Of a DNA stretch of 5,695 nt, positions 1 through 5,058 are shown in pieces. The first letter of the stretch is position 1; each line of letters starts with the position of its first letter. This DNA comes from Paracoccaceae bacterium (GTDB lineage Bacteria > Pseudomonadota > Alphaproteobacteria > Rhodobacterales > Rhodobacteraceae): assembly GCA_029881635.1 (NCBI GenBank), contig JAOUMG010000159.1:1-5695 (forward strand). The letters run 5' to 3'. The position numbers and the translations under genes were made by a program. The notes beneath the pieces were generated by a model. It was not told the origin of the DNA. It ran no database searches and was given only the letters and a program-made list of their open reading frames with translations.

Positions 1-321
1 CAAACCGAGGATCTGGACGCTGCGTTGACACAGGCGCGCGCGGAATGCCCGGTTGTGGTCTGCACCCGGTCAGGGGCGGACGTGATCGTCCTGCGCGGTG
101 ACGAACGCGTTGAAACACCGGTTCACCGGGTCGTGCCGGTCGATGCGACCGGTGCGGGGGATCAGTTTGCTGCCGGGTTCCTCTACGGGCTCGCGACCGG
201 CCAACCCTTAAAGATCGCCGGGCGCATGGGCTGCATTGCCGCTGCCGAAGTGATCAGCCATTTTGGTGCAAGGCCCGAGGTTGATGTTAAGGCGCTGTTC
301 CGGGCCGAAGGGCTGATCTGA
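1..321 (+). CDS. PfkB-family carbohydrate/nucleoside kinase, probably adenosine kinase (5' end missing)
   Basis: The reading frame is open from base 1 and ends in TGA at 319-321, so only the last 106 residues are present. The fragment carries DATGAGD (fragment residues 48-54), the PfkB C-terminal signature. Its GAGD forms the anion hole and its last Asp is the catalytic base that activates the hydroxyl to be phosphorylated. The motif is followed by the usual helix (QFAAGFLYGLATG) and by a segment ending AAAEVISHFGARPE, which resembles alphaproteobacterial adenosine kinases (ATP + adenosine to AMP + ADP, cytoplasmic purine salvage). The substrate-recognising N-terminal lid is outside the window, so ribokinase or another sugar kinase cannot be excluded. 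The gene is convergent with the DUF3052-like gene, with about 31 bp between their stop codons. PfkB membership is near certain; the adenosine assignment is an inference. Confidence 0.85.
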   Translation, partial: QTEDLDAALTQARAECPVVVCTRSGADVIVLRGDERVETPVHRVVPVDATGAGDQFAAGFLYGLATGQPLKIAGRMGCIAAAEVISHFGARPEVDVKALFRAEGLI

Positions 322-345
322 CAGCTCGGCAACCGGCAGATGCGG

Positions 346-359
346 GCGCTGGTCAGCGC
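346..359. repeat. Short GC-rich inverted repeat at the convergent gene end
   Basis: GCGCTG (346-351) is followed after two bases by CAGCGC (354-359), which could form a 5-bp hairpin with a GGTC loop. It overlaps the stop codon of the minus-strand DUF3052-like gene and lies about 25 bp past the stop of the kinase. No T-run follows on either strand, so it is a poor intrinsic terminator. It may simply mark the boundary between the two converging transcripts. Confidence 0.25.
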
Positions 360-763
360 AACTCCTTGCGGATGACCAGTTTCAGACCCGACCAGATTTC
401 ATCGACCGCGCAGACCTTTATGTCGACAAGACCCATGGGCAGGCAGAGTTCGCGCACCGTGTCTTCGGTGATTTCCGAATAGAGTTTTGTGGCTTTCTTG
501 GGCCAGGATACCCAGATCATCCCCGCAGGCGCCAACGCGCTGCGGGCATTGGTCAGGGCAGTCTGCAATTCGTCGTGGAAGGGCGTGAATATGTGAATGA
601 AGTCCAACCCTGCCGGCAAAGTGGCATCTGGGCCAAGTTCGCGGATACCGGATGCATGGCCCAGCGTTTCAGCATAGGGCCAGGGAGGATTCAGCACGAC
701 TGCCGTCATGCCGGGTTTCAATCCGAGCTTGCGAATGAGAGGGGTGCCGGAATATCCCGCCAT
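353..763 (-). CDS. DUF3052-like small conserved protein
   Basis: This is a 136-aa cytoplasmic-looking protein with no signal peptide or membrane segment. It starts MAGYSGTPLIRKLGLKPG, followed by a hydrophobic strand with NPP (residues 21-27). A second half contains GMIWVSWPKKA (81-91) and ends GLVDIKVCAVDEIWSGLKLVIRK (111-133). These blocks match what I know of the DUF3052 family. Its function is unestablished; the strand-loop layout faintly recalls degenerate Rossmann methyltransferase folds, but I see no clear SAM-binding glycine loop. The ATG at 761-763 lies 15 bp past the TAG of the upstream sulfotransferase gene, so the two are probably co-transcribed. The Shine-Dalgarno sequence is weak (a short CGGG run), consistent with translation partly dependent on the upstream gene. 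Whether it takes part in sulfation or is only a passenger cannot be told from the sequence. Confidence 0.75.
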   Translation of the reverse strand: MAGYSGTPLIRKLGLKPGMTAVVLNPPWPYAETLGHASGIRELGPDATLPAGLDFIHIFTPFHDELQTALTNARSALAPAGMIWVSWPKKATKLYSEITEDTVRELCLPMGLVDIKVCAVDEIWSGLKLVIRKELR

Positions 764-778
764 TCGACCCGTTCGTGC

Positions 779-1597
779 CTATTGGCCCAGTTTCGCGTGC
801 ACCTCGGCCAGATCAATCTCGCCAATGGGCATTTTGTTGGCAGGGTTTTCGAAGTCATATTTGAACAGCCGAAAATCCTTGCTGTACATTTCATAAACCA
901 GATGCATCGACAGATCGTCGAAATAATCCTCGACCGGGTGGGCACGCTTGGGCCCGTGCCCTTCGCTTTCGTTGAATTTGGGGATCTTCTTCAGGTTCAC
1001 CTTTTTCGGCGTCTTTACCGCACTCAGCACCGATTGCATGCCGTCGTTGAATTTCTCGGTGAAGAATATGTTGTCGTAGCGGCCGCCATTGACGATGAAA
1101 GTCGATATATGGCCCGACATTGCAGACCAGTGAATGTCTGGCTCCATCGGGCGACGCCAACGGACCGTGTCACGCGCAAACAGCAGAAAGCGGCGGAACG
1201 ACTTGATCTGGTCGAATTCAAAACCCGTTTCCGGAACACCGACCTCGATCCCATATTTCTGCATCAGGGTCGGCACCAGATTACCGCGATAGCGTTTTCC
1301 GTTGCGCTGTATGCCGCAGATCTTGTCGAAAAAGGATGACAATATCCGCGTGTAGGGATTGCGCACGCAAGTGAAGGAATAGGATTTATGACCCTTCACA
1401 TTGGTTTCAATCAGCGGCTGGCTGTCTTCGATGGCCCATTTGTGAAGACGATTTGTGGCGTCATGAATGTCGCCGTCGAAAAATTCGCCGTGATCAGAAT
1501 AATACATCACCTGCCCGATGGTCGAGCAGGCACATTTCGGGACGACGCGATAGACCATGCTTTCGCTTTCCGTCATCCAGGTTCCCGGAAACCCCAT
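779..1597 (-). CDS. Sulfotransferase, Sulfotransfer_2-like (glycan sulfotransferase type)
   Basis: The 272-aa protein has the two PAPS-binding elements of sulfotransferases. The 5'-phosphosulfate loop is VPKCACST (residues 19-26, with Lys21 as the conserved basic residue). The 3'-phosphate element is CVRNPYTRILSSF (77-89, R79 and S87 being the expected contacts). A DIHW motif (154-157) and YSKDFRLFKYD (238-248) fit the Sulfotransfer_2 family, which in animals sulfates chondroitin, dermatan and HNK-1 glycans. The reaction would be sulfate transfer from PAPS to a hydroxyl, releasing PAP; the acceptor is unknown but probably a sugar. There is no signal peptide or transmembrane anchor, unlike the Golgi enzymes, so it should act in the cytoplasm. 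The start at 1597 is supported by AAAGG about 9 nt upstream; Met8 and Met14 are alternatives that keep the PAPS loop. It is divergent from the GT14 glycosyltransferase and is followed by the DUF3052-like gene. Confidence 0.88.
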   Translation of the reverse strand: MGFPGTWMTESESMVYRVVPKCACSTIGQVMYYSDHGEFFDGDIHDATNRLHKWAIEDSQPLIETNVKGHKSYSFTCVRNPYTRILSSFFDKICGIQRNGKRYRGNLVPTLMQKYGIEVGVPETGFEFDQIKSFRRFLLFARDTVRWRRPMEPDIHWSAMSGHISTFIVNGGRYDNIFFTEKFNDGMQSVLSAVKTPKKVNLKKIPKFNESEGHGPKRAHPVEDYFDDLSMHLVYEMYSKDFRLFKYDFENPANKMPIGEIDLAEVHAKLGQ

Positions 1598-1745
1598 AAT
1601 GTCATACCTTTTACGCCCGCAGGCCGATCAATTCGAAACTACCGCGCGATTGCGGCACAAAAAGCAAAGAAACTCTGTCTTTTCAACGGCTGATAAAACT
1701 ATTTTGCTAAACAATCCACTGAGATGACGTTATCAGGTTTCCCTA
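1598..1745. promoter_or_regulatory. Divergent intergenic region between sulfotransferase and glycosyltransferase genes
   Basis: These 148 bp separate two genes transcribed away from each other, so promoters for both must lie here or overlap the genes. By hand count G+C is about 43%, falling to about 35% in 1681-1740, well below the flanking coding DNA. Minus-strand TTGAAA (1681-1686) resembles a -35 box, but no convincing -10 follows at 16-18 bp. On the plus strand GATAAA (1692-1697) resembles a -10 box without a good -35. The Shine-Dalgarno candidates are AAAGG for the sulfotransferase and AGG at 1735-1737 for the glycosyltransferase. I see no clear palindromic operator. No specific promoter is claimed. 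Confidence 0.5.
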
Positions 1746-3323
1746 ATGGCAAAAATCGCCTTCATATTGCTGTGCCACAAGGACCCAAAAGGGATTATCC
1801 AGCAGGCTGAGCGGCTAACCGCCGTGGGCGATTGCATGTCGATCCATTTCGATGCGCGCGCGAGACCTGAGGATTATGCGCAGATCCGAAATGCGCTCGA
1901 TGGCAATCCGAATGTGACCTTTGCCAAGAAACGGATCAAATGCGGCTGGGGTGCCTGGTCATTGGTTCAGGCCACGCTTTACGCGACTGAGGCGGCGATT
2001 GATGCCTTTCCCAACGCCACCCATTTTTACATGCTGTCGGGCGACTGCATGGCGATCAAATCCGCCGAATATGTACATGCTTTTCTTGACGCCGAGGATG
2101 TCGACTATATCGAGAGCGAGGATTTTTTTGCCAGCGACTGGATCAAGACCGGCATGAAGGAAGAACGGCTGATCTACCGCCACTTTTTCAACGAAAGAAC
2201 CCATAAATGGGCGTTTTACAAAAGCTTTGAGCTGCAAAAGCAGTTGGGGCTGACGCGGGCTATTCCGTCCGATCTGCAGATGATGATCGGGTCACAATGG
2301 TGGTGCTTGCGCCGCAGGACCATCGAATGGATCCTTGAATTCACCCGCAGTCGCCGCGATGTGATGCGGTTTTTCCGTACCACCTGGATACCCGATGAAA
2401 CCTTCTTTCAGACGCTGGTGCGGCACGTCGTGCCAGAACAGGAAATCCGCAATCGTACGCTGACTTTTCTGATTTTCTCAGACTACGGAATGCCAGTTTC
2501 GTTTTACAACGACCATTACGACCTGCTGCTAAGTCAGGATTTTCTGTTTGCCCGCAAGATCAGCGTCGATGCGACCGAACTGAAGCGGCGGCTGGGAGAT
2601 CTTTTTGCCTCTGAAGGGGTGGCATTTCAGATATCGGATGAAGGCCGCAGTCTTTACAAATTTCTGACGGGTCGCGGGCGCGAAGGCCGCCGGTTTGCCC
2701 CGAGATTCTGGGAAACTGAGGCGAGTTTGGGGCGTGAACGGCAGCTGATGATCCTCATCTGCAAGAAATGGCACGTCGCCAAACGTCTTGTCGAACGTCT
2801 ACGCCGAATCACCAACTTCCCCGCGATTGAGTATCTTTTCGATGAGGAAGGAACCGAGTTGCCGGACCTTGGCGGCATCCAGACCACGCTGGAAAAACGC
2901 ACCCGTCATCGCCGGGCGCTGATGCGCATGCTGTTTGACTACAATGACACCAATCAGTTGCTGATCTGTCTTGATCCGAAGAATATTGACCTGATGCAGG
3001 ATTTTTGTTCGGACCGGTCGGTGACGAAGCTTTTGGAAATAGAATGCGAATTCACCGATGACTATCTGATCGGTCATGCCAAACGTGTGGGCCTGGCGGG
3101 TGAACATACATCTCCTGAAACGCTGGACCGGTTGTTGCCGACCATCCGCTATGATCTGCGCTATGAAAGCGACAGGATGCGCGACGCGAATTTCGAGCAT
3201 GTCTTCCGTATTCGGGAAACGGCGACACCGGAGGAAAATGCTGTATCACTGGCGGCGTTCTTGTCCGTTGCGCCCGATGTCGCACGTGATTTGGCGGCGA
3301 CAGAACATCTTTATTCCGACTGA
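1746..3323 (+). CDS. GT14-family glycosyltransferase (core-2/I-branching type) with an uncharacterised C-terminal domain
   Basis: The 525-aa protein begins IAFILLCHKDP (residues 4-14) and continues with a strand holding SIHFDAR (32-38), WGAWSLVQATLYA (68-80), FYMLSGDCMAI (94-104), IGSQWWCLRRRTIEWIL (181-197) and WIPDETFFQTL (214-224). This is the block order of Branch-type GT14 enzymes (beta-1,6-GlcNAc transferases and peptide xylosyltransferases). E218 in PDE aligns with the catalytic-base glutamate of animal C2GnT. The likely reaction is transfer of GlcNAc or a related sugar from UDP to a glycan. There is no signal peptide or transmembrane helix, so it should be cytosolic or membrane-associated. 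Residues from about 330 to 525 form an extra domain, probably one of the DUF5927/DUF5928 families found behind bacterial Branch domains; I am unsure which. The start ATG at 1746 directly precedes the first conserved strand. The gene is divergent from a sulfotransferase and coupled to the HIT gene. Confidence 0.88.
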   Translation: MAKIAFILLCHKDPKGIIQQAERLTAVGDCMSIHFDARARPEDYAQIRNALDGNPNVTFAKKRIKCGWGAWSLVQATLYATEAAIDAFPNATHFYMLSGDCMAIKSAEYVHAFLDAEDVDYIESEDFFASDWIKTGMKEERLIYRHFFNERTHKWAFYKSFELQKQLGLTRAIPSDLQMMIGSQWWCLRRRTIEWILEFTRSRRDVMRFFRTTWIPDETFFQTLVRHVVPEQEIRNRTLTFLIFSDYGMPVSFYNDHYDLLLSQDFLFARKISVDATELKRRLGDLFASEGVAFQISDEGRSLYKFLTGRGREGRRFAPRFWETEASLGRERQLMILICKKWHVAKRLVERLRRITNFPAIEYLFDEEGTELPDLGGIQTTLEKRTRHRRALMRMLFDYNDTNQLLICLDPKNIDLMQDFCSDRSVTKLLEIECEFTDDYLIGHAKRVGLAGEHTSPETLDRLLPTIRYDLRYESDRMRDANFEHVFRIRETATPEENAVSLAAFLSVAPDVARDLAATEHLYSD

Positions 3324-3331
3324 GGGGAACC
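3322..3331 (+). promoter_or_regulatory. Ribosome binding site of the HIT gene overlapping the upstream stop codon
   Basis: GAGGGG at 3322-3327 overlaps the TGA (3321-3323) of the glycosyltransferase gene and sits 4 nt ahead of the ATG at 3332. This is the strongest Shine-Dalgarno in the plus-strand pair. It indicates that ribosomes ending the glycosyltransferase could reinitiate on the HIT gene. Confidence 0.65.
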
Positions 3332-3715
3332 ATGGCCTATTCGTATGACAATCAGAATATTTTTGCCCGCATTCTGCGCGGCGAAATCCCCAATAACACC
3401 GTGCTGGAAACCGAGCATTCGCTGGCCTTTCATGATATCGCCCCGCAAGCGCCGGTGCATGTGCTGGTGATACCCAAGGGGCCCTATGTGACCTATGATC
3501 ATTTCGCGGCCGAAGCGAGCGCGGAAGAAATCGTCGATTTCACCCAGACAGTTGGCCTTGTCTGCGCGCAGATGGAGGTGACGCCGGGCGCAGGTGACGC
3601 CGGCTACAGAATGATCGCGAATTCCGGATCGAATGGCGTTCAGGACGTTCCGCATCTGCACATCCACATACTGGGCGGCAGGATGCTGGGGCGTATGCTG
3701 TCGCGCAACGGGTGA
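3332..3715 (+). CDS. HIT-family (histidine triad) protein, HINT branch
   Basis: The 127-aa protein is a full-length histidine-triad nucleotide-binding protein. It starts YDNQNIFARILRGEIP (residues 5-20), has the nucleotide-site DIAPQAPVHVLVIPK (35-49), NSGSNGVQDVPH (97-108) and the triad H108-x-H110-x-H112 followed by ILGGRM. The middle histidine is the nucleophile in this family. HINT proteins are cytoplasmic homodimers that hydrolyse AMP linked to amines, acyl groups or other leaving groups; some HIT relatives also cleave adenylyl-sulfate. The start lies 8 bp past the glycosyltransferase stop, and its Shine-Dalgarno (GAGGGG, 3322-3327) overlaps that TGA, so translation is probably coupled. 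HIT genes occur in many genomic settings, so the link to the glycosyltransferase may be incidental. No missing catalytic residue is seen. Confidence 0.93.
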   Translation: MAYSYDNQNIFARILRGEIPNNTVLETEHSLAFHDIAPQAPVHVLVIPKGPYVTYDHFAAEASAEEIVDFTQTVGLVCAQMEVTPGAGDAGYRMIANSGSNGVQDVPHLHIHILGGRMLGRMLSRNG

Positions 3716-3738
3716 CCTGCGCGCGACCGGATCAGTCG

Positions 3739-3779
3739 GCCTTTTCCCTGATCAGATACAGTCAGATCAGGGGAAAGGC
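3739..3779. terminator. Long hairpin in the convergent gap, probable bidirectional terminator
   Basis: The left arm 3739-3753 (GCCTTTTCCCTGATC) and right arm 3765-3779 (GATCAGGGGAAAGGC) pair over 15 bp with one G-U wobble and an 11-nt loop. It lies 23 bp after the HIT stop and 25 bp beyond the minus-strand stop at 3805, where both transcripts should end. There is no clean T-tract: the plus strand continues with only TCTTTCT (3782-3788), and the minus strand has none. It may therefore rely partly on Rho or serve as a 3'-end stabiliser. A second small stem (TCGGA 3791-3795 with TCCGA 3800-3804) abuts the minus-strand stop codon. Confidence 0.6.
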
Positions 3780-3804
3780 AGTCTTTCTGCTCGGATAAAT
3801 CCGA

Positions 3805-4134
3805 TCAGGTATCATCATCCTTGCCGGCAACATCGGCGATTTCGTCAAGCGAAACGTCATCGTCGTCGTCATCTTCCAGCAGATCATCGTCGAGATCATC
3901 ATCTGTATCATCATCATCGACAACCACCACATCATCCAGATCGTCTTCGACGACTGCCGGTTTTTTGGATACGGTTTTTTCGGCGACCATCGTGCGGCCG
4001 CGGCTGACGACAAGGCTTTCGGCGGTGCAGCTATGGCCGCATTCCGGGCAGGTCATCGGGTCACGCTTGAGGTCATAAAACCTGCTGGCGCATTTTGGGC
4101 AGAGACGCTTAACGCCCCATTCATCTTTGGGCAT
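3805..4134 (-). CDS. FYDLN-type acidic zinc-ribbon protein (TIGR02300 family)
   Basis: This is a 109-aa protein with two parts. Residues 1-40 hold a zinc ribbon with C12-x2-C15 and C29-x2-C32, enclosing RFYDLKRDP (18-26), the block for which the family is named. Here the residue after FYDL is Lys rather than the namesake Asn. Residues 63-93 are almost wholly Asp/Glu with a few aliphatic residues, and the tail ends DDDT. The family is widespread in alphaproteobacteria and its function is unknown; a zinc ribbon plus polyanionic tail could suggest binding to a basic or nucleic-acid-binding partner, which is inference only. The start at 4134 is chosen because AAGGAG (minus strand, 4142-4147) lies 7 nt upstream and the conserved sequence begins there. 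An in-frame TTG at 4206 would add 24 residues of non-conserved sequence and is rejected. The gene is convergent with the HIT gene. Confidence 0.92.
   Translation of the reverse strand: MPKDEWGVKRLCPKCASRFYDLKRDPMTCPECGHSCTAESLVVSRGRTMVAEKTVSKKPAVVEDDLDDVVVVDDDDTDDDLDDDLLEDDDDDDVSLDEIADVAGKDDDT
3853..3948 (-). repeat. Low-complexity GAT/GAC codon tract encoding the acidic tail
   Basis: This stretch is built mainly of GAT and GAC codons (read on the minus strand), giving CATCATCGTC-type trinucleotide runs on the plus strand. It encodes the Asp-rich segment of the FYDLN-type protein. Such tracts can vary in length by slippage, so the tail length may differ between strains. The mixed GAT/GAC use suggests that it is selected at protein level and is not a recently expanded perfect repeat. 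Confidence 0.7.
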
Positions 4135-4296
4135 GGAAAAACTCCTTCCAGTGCTCGTGCTATTCGAGGATCGACGCCAACTGCCACAAGTGGGCTTGGG
4201 TGTCAAAGGCTTTTGGCCTGTTCGTGCCCTGCCAATTGCTTTGTGCTTTTCGAAGGCCCCGGAATGGGTATTCTGTCCGAACCCAGAGAGGCAAGA
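4135..4296. promoter_or_regulatory. Divergent intergenic region between FYDLN-type and metallopeptidase genes
   Basis: These 162 bp separate two divergent genes. On the minus strand TTGACA (4201-4206) is a perfect -35 box for the FYDLN gene; the 17-bp spacer leads to CAGTTG (4178-4183), a poor -10. The predicted leader would be around 35-40 nt and contains the strong AAGGAG ribosome site. On the plus strand TATTCT (4269-4274) could be a -10 for the metallopeptidase, but no good -35 matches it. No tRNA, riboswitch or obvious operator was recognised here. Confidence 0.4.
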
Positions 4297-4989
4297 ATGA
4301 CACTGAAAACGCTGCCCGGCGAACCCCCGGTCGAGATTACCTTGCGTCGGACGGCGCGGGCGCGGCGATTTTCGCTGCGCGTCTCACAGCTTGATGGACG
4401 GGTAACACTTTCGATGCCAGCGCGCGCGCGGGAGGCCGAGGCACTGGCCTTTGCCCATGACAAGGCGGCGTGGATCCGCCAGATGCTGGCCGGAACACCC
4501 CAGCGGCAGACTGTTGCCCCCGGCCAAACGGTCCTGTTCGAAGGGCGCCAGCTGATGGTGGCATTTGCCAAGGTGCGCGCCGTTCGCGTCGAAAGCGATC
4601 ACCTCCTGGTTCCGGGTGACATCACCCGCGCTGGCGCACGTGTGCAGGCATTCATGAAACTGGCGGCACGGCAAAGGCTGCAATCGGCGTCAGAGTATTA
4701 TTCAGCCAAGCTCAACCGCCCGTTCAGGCGCATTACATTGCGCGATACCCGGTCGCGCTGGGGGTCATGCACGGCTGACGGAAACCTGATGTATTCCTGG
4801 CGGCTGATCATGGCGCCTCCCGCCGTTCTTGATTATGTGGCCGCCCATGAGGTCGCGCATCTGGCCGAAATGAACCATTCGCCAGCCTTTTGGGCAACCG
4901 TTGCCCGTCTCATGCCTGACTTCAAGGCCCACCGCCATTGGCTGCGCAGCCATGGCGCGGCGCTGCACAAGGTCGATTTTGGCGGCTGA
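4297..4989 (+). CDS. YgjP/SprT-like zinc metallopeptidase (DUF45, M48-like)
   Basis: The 230-aa protein shows the DUF45/YgjP layout. The N-terminal beta-rich half has RRTARARRFSLRVS (residues 17-30) and GRVTLSMP. A conserved TRSRWGSCTADGNLMYSWRL block spans 151-170. The zinc site is H184-E185-V-A-H188 with N193-H194, where H184 and H188 bind zinc, E185 is the catalytic acid/base and H194 is the probable third ligand. Members are soluble cytoplasmic proteins annotated as predicted zinc-dependent peptidases; physiological substrates are poorly known. There is no signal peptide. The start at 4297 has AGAGG 5 nt upstream and gives the usual family length. An in-frame ATG at 4264, also with a GAAGG, would add 11 residues and cannot be fully excluded. 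The gene is divergent from the FYDLN-type gene and 69 bp ahead of the GntR regulator. Confidence 0.9.
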   Translation: MTLKTLPGEPPVEITLRRTARARRFSLRVSQLDGRVTLSMPARAREAEALAFAHDKAAWIRQMLAGTPQRQTVAPGQTVLFEGRQLMVAFAKVRAVRVESDHLLVPGDITRAGARVQAFMKLAARQRLQSASEYYSAKLNRPFRRITLRDTRSRWGSCTADGNLMYSWRLIMAPPAVLDYVAAHEVAHLAEMNHSPAFWATVARLMPDFKAHRHWLRSHGAALHKVDFGG

Positions 4990-5040
4990 TACAAAATCCG
5001 GCGATACCAATTTTGGCGGTTATTGACGGCGCAGTACAAG

Positions 5041-5052
5041 ATGTGATCACAT
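5041..5052. promoter_or_regulatory. Perfect 12-bp palindrome, candidate operator of the GntR regulator
   Basis: ATGTGATCACAT is perfectly self-complementary and ends 6 bp before the regulator's ATG. FCD-type GntR proteins bind short palindromes as dimers and often repress their own gene, so this is a good candidate autoregulatory site. It is not a CRP site, which would need six bases between TGTGA and TCACA. A -35-like TTGACG lies at 5023-5028, so the palindrome would overlap the -10 position, where binding should block RNA polymerase. Confidence 0.5.
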
Positions 5053-5058
5053 TCCGGC

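Noticed and set aside
575..1339. A 254-codon open frame on the plus strand
   Set aside because: It lies antisense to the sulfotransferase and DUF3052-like genes, and its translation shows no recognisable domain. The minus-strand proteins carry clear family motifs, so this is a mirror frame of G+C-rich coding DNA.
2799..3200. A 133-codon open frame on the minus strand inside the glycosyltransferase gene
   Set aside because: It has no domain and no ribosome site of note, and the plus-strand frame is continuous and conserved-looking through this stretch.
3821..4078. A serine-rich plus-strand open frame
   Set aside because: The serine runs are the antisense reading of the Asp codons of the FYDLN-type acidic tail, an artefact of the GAT/GAC tract.
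4135..4206. N-terminal extension of the FYDLN-type protein to a TTG at 4206
   Set aside because: The TTG is part of a perfect TTGACA -35 box, the added residues are not conserved-looking, and AAGGAG sits correctly ahead of the ATG at 4134.
4033..4296. N-terminal extension of the metallopeptidase back to 4033
   Set aside because: It would overlap the start of the FYDLN-type gene and cover the divergent promoter region, and its residues do not look like the family. The start at 4297 has a ribosome site and gives the usual length.
5041..5052. CRP/FNR-type binding site reading of TGTGATCACA
   Set aside because: The half-sites TGTGA and TCACA are directly joined, whereas CRP needs a six-base spacer. 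A GntR-type operator is the better reading.
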